DNA from: a virus
Virus record (IMG/VR): IMGVR_UViG_3300019880_000006
Span: 1-29,836 of that record
Reading direction: 5' to 3' (one strand)
DNA: 29,836 bases
Shown here: piece after piece, positions 6,579-13,426 of the stretch
Position numbering within the stretch: the stretch's first letter is position 1
How the letters are laid out: the number at the start of each line of letters is the position of its first letter
The notes under the pieces: model-generated
Database searches by the model: none
What the model saw: the letters and a program-made list of their open reading frames with translations, nothing else
What the model was told of the DNA's origin: nothing
Position numbers and translations under genes: made by a program

Positions 6579-6874
6579 GCTACTCCGAAGCGGACGGCCA
6601 AGTGGTCCTCACCATCAAGAGAAAAGTTGTCGGCCTGATTCATTGGTGGTTGCAGTTGGCTCCGATACCTCACCAACACTGGTGCGAATACGGACCCGGA
6701 GGCTTTAACGATAGCCGATGCGAACACCAAAGCGGCTCATGGATGTGTGAAGGAATTGTGTGCATTGGCATCGACCGCAAGAACTGCCCCGGCTGTGAAA
6801 AGGGTAAGCCTTGCCGCTACGGAAGTGGACGAAACTTTCAGCGTTGCGAGTGCGGTCTCGGGGGGCACCCATGA
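6575..6874 (+). CDS. Cys-rich protein, first of three MSYSE-start genes
   Basis: 99 aa, ATGA overlap, GGAGGG upstream. It begins MSYSEADGQVVLTI, nearly the same as the next gene, and then diverges completely. The rest has ten Cys residues (WCEYG, RCEHQ, MCEGIVC, CPGCEKGKPC, QRCECG), suggesting one or two zinc-binding knuckles. The shared first 13 or so codons with an unrelated body suggest that a 5' module was copied or exchanged. Function unknown. Confidence 0.6.
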   Translation: MSYSEADGQVVLTIKRKVVGLIHWWLQLAPIPHQHWCEYGPGGFNDSRCEHQSGSWMCEGIVCIGIDRKNCPGCEKGKPCRYGSGRNFQRCECGLGGHP

Positions 6875-7308
6875 GCTACTCCGAACAAGATGGAAACGTG
6901 GTCCTCACCATGAGCCGGGAAGACTACCAGATGCTGATGATTGTGCTCGGCTACGCGACGGGCGGCGCGATTAAAGATGCGTGGACTCCGGCCAGTCGAA
7001 TGTTTGAACTCACGAACCGTCTCAACGAGGGCAACCCGAACTACAAGCCGTACCAGGCTGAAGCCATGAGCGAAGTTGGAGCCTTCGAAGTTTTTGCCCG
7101 CATGGCGGAGTTGGATGACAAGGCGCTGAAGCTCGCCCCGCTGGCGAACATTCTCAGCGTAAAAACTGTGAAGGCACGGACCCAGGTCACAATTGGCGTG
7201 GGAGGGAATATACTTGCGGGAATTCTAAACGAGGAGTTCTGCGGTGGCTTGCTACTCTGCGAGAAAAAGCGCTTCGATGAACTGAAAGCGGAGATGGAAA
7301 AATCTTGA
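6871..7308 (+). CDS. MSYSE-family protein, 145 aa
   Basis: ATGA overlap with the gene before and a TTGA overlap with the gene after. Starts MSYSEQDGNVVLTMS, followed by REDYQMLMIVLGYATGGAI and RLNEGNPNYKPYQ, a domain shared with the next gene. Unlike that gene it has about 75 extra residues with a second hydrophobic, beta-like part (VGGNILAGILNEEFCGGLLL). No known family is recognised; the tandem arrangement points to duplication. Confidence 0.6.
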   Translation: MSYSEQDGNVVLTMSREDYQMLMIVLGYATGGAIKDAWTPASRMFELTNRLNEGNPNYKPYQAEAMSEVGAFEVFARMAELDDKALKLAPLANILSVKTVKARTQVTIGVGGNILAGILNEEFCGGLLLCEKKRFDELKAEMEKS

Positions 7309-7520
7309 GCTACTCCGAAGACAAAGCCCGGGACGAAGTAGTCCTCCGCATGACCCGCCAGGACTACGAGAACCGCTTTCTCCCCGCCCTCGGACTCGCG
7401 ACTGGGGCGCTTCTCTCACGCGGCGGCGAATGCAGAGACTTTCTGGAATTCGTCAACCGGGTGAACGCGGGGAATCCGAAGTACACGCCTTACAAGATCC
7501 GGGAAAGGGCATCACGCTGA
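7305..7520 (+). CDS. MSYSE-family short paralogue, 71 aa
   Basis: TTG start in a TTGA overlap. The first residues (SYSE...EVVLRMTRQDYE), LGLATGAL and NRVNAGNPKYTPYKI align with the preceding protein's first 70 residues, so this is a paralogue limited to the N-terminal domain. It is the last gene of the rightward early operon: a reverse-strand gene overlaps its final 9 bases. Confidence 0.6.
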   Translation: MSYSEDKARDEVVLRMTRQDYENRFLPALGLATGALLSRGGECRDFLEFVNRVNAGNPKYTPYKIRERASR

Positions 7521-7700
7521 AACAGATGGGACGGCTTTCTTCGGCTCAAACAGCGTCCAACACTGCGGGCGCCGGATCTTGCCCTCGGCGAAACGCAGCT
7601 CCACGGGGGAGATGGCCCTCCCGCACTGGGTGCAGATGGTGAACAGGCTGGCCAGGATCAGCTCGATCTGCGAGATAGAGAGTCTCCGGCGGGTTGGCAT
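7512..7700 (-). CDS. Reverse-strand zinc-ribbon protein, 62 aa
   Basis: ATG at 7700; the open frame continues upstream to 7844 but the extension overlaps the start of a better forward gene. After a basic N-terminus (MPTRRR) come a helix (ISQIELILASLF) and CTQCGRAI...RRPQCW, a likely zinc ribbon with an unusual second half. No clear ribosome site is visible, which lowers confidence. It fills the only gap between the early operon and the next forward gene, converging on the former. Confidence 0.45.
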   Translation of the reverse strand: MPTRRRLSISQIELILASLFTICTQCGRAISPVELRFAEGKIRRPQCWTLFEPKKAVPSVSA

Positions 7701-7742
7701 GCAGACATTGTAGGCTTTTGGCCGTAAATGGGGCGAAAAACC

Positions 7743-8201
7743 ATGGGCGTGAATGACAAATTCATCCTGACCGAAGATCACCGGGTAGTGCCGGAGCCCG
7801 ATCTCTACGCATGGGCGGAGTGGTTCGAGACCGCGGAGCGCCACGTGGCCCTGGACATGATCGGGCCTTACCGCGTATCGACGGTATTCTTAGGGCTAGA
7901 TCACGACTACGGCCGCTTCTTCCCTGGCGGCGAGAGTCGGTCTCCGCTGATTTTTGAAACCATGATCTTCGACGATAGCCGGGAAGAATCCTGCCCGTAT
8001 TTCTCGCGCAAATTTCATCCCTCATTCAGCTTTCAGCGGCGGTACCGGACCTGGGAGGAAGCCATTGAGGGGCACGCCTATGCGAAGAAGATTTCCGGGC
8101 GGATGCTGCGATGGATGGAACTCCGGTCGGCGCGGCAAAGCAGCGAAGTGACAGAGTTGGAACGCTTGCTCACTGGCACGCCCAATGCACAGCACGATTG
8201 A
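7743..8201 (+). CDS. Conserved phage hypothetical protein, 152 aa
   Basis: Starts MGVNDKFILTEDHR; an ATG five codons earlier is possible, and neither has a strong ribosome site. The segments PEPDLYAWAEWFET, RHVALDMIGPYRVSTVFLGL and PLIFETMIFDD form a pattern I know from a widespread phage protein family of unknown function. YRTWEEAIEGHAYAKKI near the end fits the same family. Presumed early, cytoplasmic. Its last 32 bases overlap the end of the reverse-strand HNH-like gene. Confidence 0.65.
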   Translation: MGVNDKFILTEDHRVVPEPDLYAWAEWFETAERHVALDMIGPYRVSTVFLGLDHDYGRFFPGGESRSPLIFETMIFDDSREESCPYFSRKFHPSFSFQRRYRTWEEAIEGHAYAKKISGRMLRWMELRSARQSSEVTELERLLTGTPNAQHD

Positions 8202-8346
8202 GGAAGTTTCCATCCGAATCGCTCACTCGGTCCTCCCGAAAAGCGGCTCCCATTCCCCTTTTGACTGGCCAGTGGTCGAAGGTGGCTTGGAATAGGCTGA
8301 GCCTCCGATTGCAGGCTGCACATCGAAATCCTTGGCGCTGGACCAT
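8170..8346 (-). CDS. Small HNH/endonuclease VII-like protein, 58 aa
   Basis: ATG at 8346 with a perfect AGGAGG 7 nt upstream on the reverse strand, which fixes the start although the frame is open further. It has CAACNRRL (9-16), FDHWP (23-27), GMGAAFREDR (31-40) and AVHWAC (52-57), the order found in small phage HNH or recombination-endonuclease-VII-like proteins with C-x-x-C, D-H and a distal H/C. The usual C-terminal N-x-x-K-G segment is missing, so it may be truncated or inactive. It is the last gene of the leftward operon. Confidence 0.55.
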   Translation of the reverse strand: MVQRQGFRCAACNRRLSLFQATFDHWPVKRGMGAAFREDRVSDSDGNFLNRAVHWACQ

Positions 8347-8357
8347 TTGGTCGCCTC

Positions 8358-8729
8358 CTAAGCGATTTTCCTCTCCACGAATCTCACACTGCGGCACGGC
8401 TTCTTCCGCACCTGCCCCAACTCCCACGCGGCCAACAATTCCGGATGCGGATTCCAGGTCACGTCGTCCACGCCTTCCCGGAACGCCTTCCCCATGAGCC
8501 ACCGCCGCCGTTCGACGATCGAGGGCCAAACTTTGTCGGGATGCAGCCCCAGCGTCTCCCGGCAGGCGGTCGCGAACGGGTACGGACGCTCCTTCCCCAA
8601 ATTCAGGCAAGTTCGGAACGCGATCTGATAGTCGTCGGCGAACCATTTGTCTTCCTCTGAATCACGGGCCCAGAGAAGGTAATCCATTACGGCTACGAGC
8701 TGCGGGTGAAAACCCGGATAGAGCGGCAT
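8358..8729 (-). CDS. Hypothetical protein, 123 aa
   Basis: ATG at 8729. The composition is protein-like, Trp-rich and mixed helical: MDYLLWARDSEEDKWF, then RETLGLHPDKVWPSIVERRR and a basic tail. Its stop overlaps the AGGAGG of the next leftward gene, so the pair is coupled. About 150 bp separate it from the ATPase gene upstream, with no convincing ORF there. No family is recognised. Confidence 0.55.
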   Translation of the reverse strand: MPLYPGFHPQLVAVMDYLLWARDSEEDKWFADDYQIAFRTCLNLGKERPYPFATACRETLGLHPDKVWPSIVERRRWLMGKAFREGVDDVTWNPHPELLAAWELGQVRKKPCRSVRFVERKIA

Positions 8730-8880
8730 TGGGGGAGGGGCCTGCCAGTTCCGGGGGCAGAAACTTTAGCCCGGAGATGGAACGTGAGTCAACTGCTTTC
8801 GAAGAATTACGGGCGCGGCCCCTGTGCCTGCAGTTACTAACCTTCCCAAGTCGGCACCGTCCTCCGCGCCCGAGTCGAAA

Positions 8881-10071
8881 CTAAAATGGAATGTCCCATG
8901 TCTCCGATATGCCCATGTCGTACTCCACGATGCAGTCGTGAATCTGGACTAGCACGTGTTCCTTCGATTCGAGGTTTTTCACGGCCAGCCGTTCGTAGGC
9001 ATGCAGGATGCGCAGCCCGCGCTCGAGCTTCTCGAGAGGCAGAGCGTCCGCGGCTTCTTTCGACTTCACGCCAAAGATGAGATCGTTGACCGCGAGACGG
9101 ACCTGCTTCTCTTCCTTGCCCTGGCCGGCGAAGTAGAGATCCAAGCAGCCCTTGATTTCACCGGACATGACTTCCTTGCGCTGGCGCATCTGGTAGAACT
9201 CTGAATTGCCGTCGTCGTCGATCAGCGAAGAGGAGTTCGCGGCCGTGTCGAGCTGGACCTGGCCCATCGTGGCCTGAACTTCATTGAAGTGCGGCCGGAT
9301 CGACTCCCAGACCTGGCGGTAGCCTCCGGGCTTATAACCGGCTTTGTCGGACCAGCGCAGGATCTTTCCGTTCAACTCCCACGTCCGATCCTTGAGCACG
9401 TGCCCGCAGTGCAGCATCCGCCCTTCGCCGTCGATGACCAGCCCTTTGCGCCGTGCCGGCTTCGTCTCTGTCTTCATGCGGATGACCAGGTGAGGCTCGT
9501 AACCGAAGCTCGAGGATCCACCGGCTTTCATCTTTTCCCCCGTCTTGATGCGGAGAATTTCGCCCTTTTCGTCCAGAACTTCGTCGGTGACGTCGCCCAC
9601 GCGGCCGAGGGCGAAGCAGTGCATTTTGGAGTTGAGGAAGGCCGAAACCCACTCGCCCCAGAGCTTGTTGAGCTGGTTGCCCCAGTTGTTCCCGCACTCT
9701 TTGCGGACGGTGGCCAGCAGTTCAATCCAGATTTTTTGCAATTCGACGGCGTAGACGCACGCTCCGGCCCTCTCGGCGTCGCGCAAGTCCTGCATCATGG
9801 CCTTGAACGTCGGGACGGTGCGCTGAACCAGCTCAATGCCTTCAGGTTGGAAGATGCGGCGCTTCGGGAACTGCCAGCCCAGCTCCGGGTCCGTGGCCCA
9901 GACCGGCGCGCCGTTGTGGAATTCCTTCGAGAGAGCGGCGGCCAGAAGTGCGGCGGATGTCGTTTTGCCCGTTCCCTGCTCGCCGAAGAAGGCGACCTTG
10001 AGCGGGATCACCTTCACTTTCGGGATAAGCAAGTGCGGAATGAGGTTAGGCTGCTGATGTGCGGTTGCCAT
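8881..10071 (-). CDS. P-loop ATPase, phage AAA/RecA-like
   Basis: 396 aa; ATG at 10071 with AGGAG 12 nt upstream. Walker A is GEQGTGKTT (30-38) at the end of a beta strand (LKVAFF). A hydrophobic strand ending in acidic residues (ACVYAVELQ, about 104-112) is the likely Walker B. The remainder includes a C-terminal region rich in Lys/Glu. The layout matches phage-encoded ATPases often annotated as AAA or Sak4-like and linked to recombination or single-strand annealing. No annealase or SSB is recognised next to it, so the pathway is uncertain. It is the main gene of the leftward operon. Confidence 0.75.
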   Translation of the reverse strand: MATAHQQPNLIPHLLIPKVKVIPLKVAFFGEQGTGKTTSAALLAAALSKEFHNGAPVWATDPELGWQFPKRRIFQPEGIELVQRTVPTFKAMMQDLRDAERAGACVYAVELQKIWIELLATVRKECGNNWGNQLNKLWGEWVSAFLNSKMHCFALGRVGDVTDEVLDEKGEILRIKTGEKMKAGGSSSFGYEPHLVIRMKTETKPARRKGLVIDGEGRMLHCGHVLKDRTWELNGKILRWSDKAGYKPGGYRQVWESIRPHFNEVQATMGQVQLDTAANSSSLIDDDGNSEFYQMRQRKEVMSGEIKGCLDLYFAGQGKEEKQVRLAVNDLIFGVKSKEAADALPLEKLERGLRILHAYERLAVKNLESKEHVLVQIHDCIVEYDMGISETWDIPF

Positions 10072-10327
10072 GGTTGGTGTTTTCTCCTAGTGAGTTTTGT
10101 TTGCGAAATTTGGCGATCTGAACTTCGACGGCGTAAAAATCGGCGCGGGCGCGTTGCAAGCGAATCAAGACTTCGGCTTCGTCGAGCGCTTCCCAGAACA
10201 GGACGCAGGTATCGACGACGGCGACCAGGCGCGCGGCGGCCAGTTCCTTCTGGTTGAGTAAGCGCTGGAATTCGGCGGCGGGATCTGGCGCAGGCGTGGG
10301 AGATTCCCACTCGGTGAGGTTAGCCAC
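10046..10327 (-). CDS. Hypothetical helical protein, 93 aa
   Basis: GTG at 10327, overlapping the stop of the gene before; its 3' end overlaps the ATPase start by 26 bases, so the three are coupled. The central part is strongly helical and Ala/Leu/Glu-rich (EFQRLLNQKELAAARLVAVV, then AEVLIRLQRARADFYAVEVQ). That suits a small coiled-coil partner. No family is recognised; a role alongside the ATPase is inferred from position only. Confidence 0.55.
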   Translation of the reverse strand: MANLTEWESPTPAPDPAAEFQRLLNQKELAAARLVAVVDTCVLFWEALDEAEVLIRLQRARADFYAVEVQIAKFRKQNSLGENTNHGNRTSAA

Positions 10328-10616
10328 GGTCGAGTTCCGTCAGCGCGGCGGCCAGGGCAACTCGCGAAAAGTGGCGTCGGCAGAACTCTTGTTCCGAAGC
10401 GAGGTCGAAAACTACGGCGGGGTGATAGCAGGGCCAACCTTCCTCTTGAAACTGGCAATCCTCGAGAGCGGGCTTGGTCGGGACGTGCTGGGCAATGACT
10501 TCGGCGCGGGCTGAGATTGTGGTGACGAGTCCCAGCAGGCTATTGATTAACTGCCCGGAGAAGGGGGGCTGTGGAAATTCGAGGGATGGAGCGGTGCTAG
10601 ATTGCTTGGTAGCCAT
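10320..10616 (-). CDS. Hypothetical protein, first gene of leftward operon
   Basis: 98 aa from ATG at 10616, chosen because GGAGGGG lies 5 nt upstream; the frame is open to 10667. It has a Pro/Ser-rich N-terminus, a helix (GQLINSLLGLVTTISARAEV), then a Cys/His/Trp segment (EDCQFQEEGWPCYHP...FCRRHF) that may bind a metal. Expressed presumably from the divergent control region just upstream. Function unknown. Confidence 0.55.
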   Translation of the reverse strand: MATKQSSTAPSLEFPQPPFSGQLINSLLGLVTTISARAEVIAQHVPTKPALEDCQFQEEGWPCYHPAVVFDLASEQEFCRRHFSRVALAAALTELDRG

Positions 10617-10796
10617 TTTGGCCCCCTCCGCGGGGCTGATCTGGTTAGGCTCCGGAGGGTGACGCAATCACCATCCGGGGCCGCAGAGATAGATTCTCAC
10701 CTTGCTGGTAAGTTGTCAAGGGCTAATTTAGCGGCATTTCTTACGCCAGGCCGAATTCCCTTGCATTCCTTGCTTGTAAGGTGCTAGTGTGCCGGT
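10617..10796. promoter_or_regulatory. Divergent control region with repeated motif
   Basis: The only divergent intergenic region of the early half. On the reverse strand TTGACA (10719-10714) is followed after 17 bases by GAATCT (10696-10691), a plausible -35 with a weak -10 for the ATPase operon. A direct repeat CTTGCTKGTAAGKTG occurs at 10701-10715 and 10769-10783, and a shorter relative (CTTGCTTGCTAG) lies at 10980-10991 ahead of the next membrane-protein gene. TTGCAT (10761) and TAGTGT (10785) could form a rightward promoter with an 18-base spacer. The repeats may be operators or phage promoters. Confidence 0.4.
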
Positions 10797-10949
10797 ATGG
10801 AAGTCCGCGACATGGCACGCCTCGGTGGATTGGCCCGCGCTGAAGCTCTCAGCCCCAAAAGACGCAGGGAAATTGCCCTCAAGGCCGCCAAGGCCGCCGG
10901 GATCGCCCGCACCAAGAAAGCCAAAGGCAAACCCGCGCCTCAGAAGTAA
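10797..10949 (+). CDS. Small basic GGxAR protein, 50 aa
   Basis: Starts MEVRDMARLGGLARAEA, then LSPKRRREIALKAAKAAG, and a Lys/Ala/Pro-rich histone-like tail. The GG-x-AR-x-x-x-LSP-x-RR-x-EIA-x-x-AA pattern is widespread in tiny bacterial and phage proteins and probably contacts DNA. No ribosome site is obvious upstream, so translation may be leaderless or weak. It lies just after the divergent control region and could encode a regulator of it. Confidence 0.65.
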   Translation: MEVRDMARLGGLARAEALSPKRRREIALKAAKAAGIARTKKAKGKPAPQK

Positions 10950-11019
10950 CACCCCTTTCGTGCCCTAGCGGAAGCCCACCTTGCTTGCTAGATTGAGGCC
11001 CACAGGGAGCGTTCAAATC

Positions 11020-11451
11020 ATGGAAGAAGACAAGCTGGAAAAGGGTGTCAAAACCGTCGCATATTACGCCATTTTCTGGTGCGTTGCAGCTTCGTTGGTC
11101 CTAGTCGGATCATGGGGCGTGACACTCGCCACTTCGAAACCCGATGCCACGGCAAAGGCGAGTGCCTCGGATCCTCGCGACGAACAGGTGAAGCAGCTCA
11201 ACGCCCGAATCGCGGAATTGGAAGCAAAACCGGTGGAGCATCACTATGAGCTCCGGAATGAGGGTAGCAGGGCGTTCCGCTTTGATCCGACATCCGGCGA
11301 AAGCTGCATCCAGCTGGCCACCCCAGAAGACTGGAAGCGCCTGAGTATCAAGCGTCAGAGCTGCGAATACATCGACTTCATGAAGGAGCATCCGGATACC
11401 GCAGTAGCGACCGCAGATTGCCTCTTTGCTGACAGATGTACAGCGAAATGA
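11020..11451 (+). CDS. Membrane-anchored protein with coiled coil, 143 aa
   Basis: ATG at 11020 (MEEDKLEKG) with GGGAG upstream; upstream in-frame codons look untranslated. Residues about 15-37 (YYAIFWCVAASLVLVGSWGVTLA) are one membrane helix. Next is a short coiled coil (EQVKQLNARIAELEAK), then a soluble C-terminal part with four Cys, suggesting disulfides if periplasmic. The layout (N-terminal anchor, coiled coil, globular end) resembles some lysis or exclusion proteins, but no family is recognised. ATGA overlap with the next gene. Confidence 0.55.
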   Translation: MEEDKLEKGVKTVAYYAIFWCVAASLVLVGSWGVTLATSKPDATAKASASDPRDEQVKQLNARIAELEAKPVEHHYELRNEGSRAFRFDPTSGESCIQLATPEDWKRLSIKRQSCEYIDFMKEHPDTAVATADCLFADRCTAK

Positions 11452-11648
11452 CCGTCCCCGACCCCCACCCCTTCTGGGAGCTGGCCCGCAAGAAGCCCAA
11501 ATCCGACGCCGAACGGATCGCCGTGGCCGCCGTCATGGCCCTGGGGAACCACCCCAAATACACCAAACTTCACTCCGCCCAGATCTGGGACAAGCTGCTC
11601 GAGGAAGCCGAAATGTTCCTCAACCTGCCGCCCGAGGAGCCGAAGTGA
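11448..11648 (+). CDS. Hypothetical protein, 66 aa
   Basis: ATGA overlap sets the start at 11448; an ATG at 11436 is an alternative. Residues DPHPFWELARKK, then SDAERIAVAAVMALGN and AQIWDKLLEEAEMFLNLPP look like a small all-helical protein. No family is recognised. It is the last gene before a 500-bp gap. Confidence 0.55.
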   Translation: MTVPDPHPFWELARKKPKSDAERIAVAAVMALGNHPKYTKLHSAQIWDKLLEEAEMFLNLPPEEPK

Positions 11649-12149
11649 GCCCTGGCTCAGCCCGCCCGTGTTACTTTAGTCACTAGCCAGCTTTTTGGAA
11701 CTGCCCGTACACTCCATTTTGTTGGCTTTTCCCCCGCCTGCCACCGCATCAGCGCAAGGCGCGCGCGTAAGCCGCCTCATTCCCCTTGAGCACCCCCGTC
11801 TTCAATTCTGAGCTTGACCCTCAGGTTTCCAGATACTCCTACAAAGCCTCGAACTCGAGCGCTGAGGCCGCAGTTGCGTCCGGACGTGGGGAATTTGTCC
11901 AGATCCCCGGTGGCCGGCGGGCGCTGCACATGTTCCCCTACCGCGAAGTTCCCCAGATCCACCAGGATTGCGATGGTAAAACCATCTCCGAGCGAATTGC
12001 GGGCGGGTTTCGCGATGCCTGGAGCCAAAGACCGTCAGGCTGCATGCCCGTATGGCAACTCAACACGTGAATTCGGTGAGGAAAGGAGGGCGCGGAGATT
12101 CCGCCAGAGCTGGGGCGGCTGCTACTGGCGTGGTGGCCGCTTCCCAATT
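11649..12149. other. 500-bp stretch without a confident gene
   Basis: Both strands have open frames here (11786-12070 forward, 11777-12028 reverse) but the translations look like mutual shadows. A strong AGGAGG (about 12083-12088) is not followed by a suitably spaced start codon. The block lies directly upstream of the serine recombinase, where an attachment or resolution site would be expected. No clear inverted repeat with a central dinucleotide was found by eye. It may also be a decayed gene. Confidence 0.4.
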
Positions 12150-12698
12150 ATGAAAGTCGCCCTCTACGCCCGCGTGTCGAAAGTCGGCAAGACAGTCAAG
12201 CAGGATCCCGAAGTGCAGCTCCGCGAACTGCGCGCCTGGTGCGAAACCCACAAGCACCAAATCACCCTCGAATACGTCGATCAGGGATTTTCCGGGGCTA
12301 AAGCGTCACGCCCGCAGCTTGATCGGCTCATGCGCGACGCCACCAAGGGCCTGCAGGACTTCGAAGTGATCGTCGTGTGGCGCCTGGACCGCTTCGGCCG
12401 CTCCCTGCAGCACCTGCAGAACGCGGTGGCCGTCCTCAGAGACGCGAAGGTCGGGTTCATCAGCCTGAAAGAAGGTTTTGACCTGACGACGCCGATGGGG
12501 AAAGCCTTCTTTGGCATGCTGGGCGTTTTCGCGGAATTCGAGCGCGATGTGATCGCCGAACGCGTGCGCGCCGGCATGCAGAATGCGAAGTCGAAAGGGA
12601 TCCTGCCCGGGCGCAAGATCGACGCCAAGAAGGGCCCCAGCCGCACCACCATCTGGCGCCGTAAGCGCTGCACCGGATCTGGGGCTGTATATGCGTAG
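12150..12698 (+). CDS. Small serine recombinase (resolvase/invertase type)
   Basis: 182 aa from ATG at 12150. ALYARVS (4-10) carries the nucleophile Ser10 and Arg8; VVWRLDRFGRS (75-85) and the long E-helix FAEFERDVIAERVRAG (127-142) complete a catalytic domain of normal length. The C-terminal part is abnormal: after GRKIDAKKG the sequence jumps to PSRTTIWRR, the end of the expected helix-turn-helix, so roughly 20-25 residues appear to be missing. It may therefore bind DNA poorly or through another contact. Family role: site-specific inversion, resolution or integration. Too short to be a classic large serine integrase. Confidence 0.88.
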   Translation: MKVALYARVSKVGKTVKQDPEVQLRELRAWCETHKHQITLEYVDQGFSGAKASRPQLDRLMRDATKGLQDFEVIVVWRLDRFGRSLQHLQNAVAVLRDAKVGFISLKEGFDLTTPMGKAFFGMLGVFAEFERDVIAERVRAGMQNAKSKGILPGRKIDAKKGPSRTTIWRRKRCTGSGAVYA

Positions 12699-12742
12699 AA
12701 GACCCTGTTTCATATCACCTGAAATGGATTATCAACGAGTTA

Positions 12743-12822
12743 GAGGCTCTTTGCGCCTCCGTTTTCGAGCGCTTTTTACGCGCTTAGCGGCTTTCGAGCC
12801 CAGGCTTTCCGTTTACGAGCCC
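12743..12822. promoter_or_regulatory. Hairpin plus repeated TTTCGAGCCC-like motifs before terS
   Basis: GAGGC (12743-12747) and GCCTC (12755-12759) form a short hairpin followed by CGTTTT, a weak terminator for the recombinase. Next, four related motifs occur: TTTTCGAGCG (12762), TTTTACGCGC (12773), TTTCGAGCCC (12792), TTTACGAGCC (12812). The second includes an AGCGC/GCGCT inverted repeat. Position directly ahead of the small terminase gene makes a packaging (pac or cos) or regulator site possible. No gene is seen in 12699-12877. Confidence 0.35.
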
Positions 12823-12877
12823 GACCCTTCTCTTTCTTAGCTTCCATTTTTAGAACACGCCCTGTTCCACCCTCTGA

Positions 12878-13426
12878 ATGCCCAAACAACCCGCCAACCT
12901 TACCCCCAAAGAGCAGGTTTTCATCCGCGAGTTTTTGGCTGGCGGGAATGGAACAAAGGCAGCGATTGCAGCAGGTTACAGCGCAAAGACAGCAAGCGTA
13001 ACAGGGTCCAAGATGCTAAGGAAACCTAAGATTGCCGAAGAACTAGCTAAACTGCGCAAACAGCTCCTGAGCAAGCTCGAATTGACGGCCGAGCGCGTGC
13101 TGCAGGGCCTGGCTGAGCTGGCCTTCTTCGATCCCCGCAAGATGTTCAACTCCGATGGCAGCATGAAGAACATCATCGACCTCGACGACGCGACAGTACA
13201 TGCACTGTCGGGGATGGATGTGGAGAAACTGTTCAAACACTTCGGCAAAGGCCAGGCGGAAGAAATCGGGACCATCACGAAAATCCGTCTCGCCGACCGC
13301 GGGCTCAACCTCGAGCGATTGGGCCGGCACTTCAAACTCTTCACCGACAAATTGCAGATCACCGGAGAAGAAGAAATTCTGAAGGCTCTACATGAAGGCC
13401 GCAAACGGGCGGCGGCGGCGCGATGA
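12878..13426 (+). CDS. terS: Terminase small subunit
   Basis: 182 aa. LTPKEQVFIREFLAGGNGTK (8-27) and AAIAAGYSAKTASVTGSKML (28-47) form the N-terminal helix-turn-helix typical of the Terminase_2 family; the remainder is helical for ring assembly. The small subunit recognises the packaging site on viral DNA and hands it to the large subunit. Stop/start overlap (ATGA) with the large subunit gene supports the call. It opens the late module. Confidence 0.93.
   Translation: MPKQPANLTPKEQVFIREFLAGGNGTKAAIAAGYSAKTASVTGSKMLRKPKIAEELAKLRKQLLSKLELTAERVLQGLAELAFFDPRKMFNSDGSMKNIIDLDDATVHALSGMDVEKLFKHFGKGQAEEIGTITKIRLADRGLNLERLGRHFKLFTDKLQITGEEEILKALHEGRKRAAAAR

Noticed and set aside
9289-10257. 322-aa forward ORF across the ATPase region
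   Set aside because: It lies antisense to the P-loop ATPase, which has a clear Walker A and ribosome site; the forward translation is Val/Leu/Arg-rich shadow sequence with no domain.
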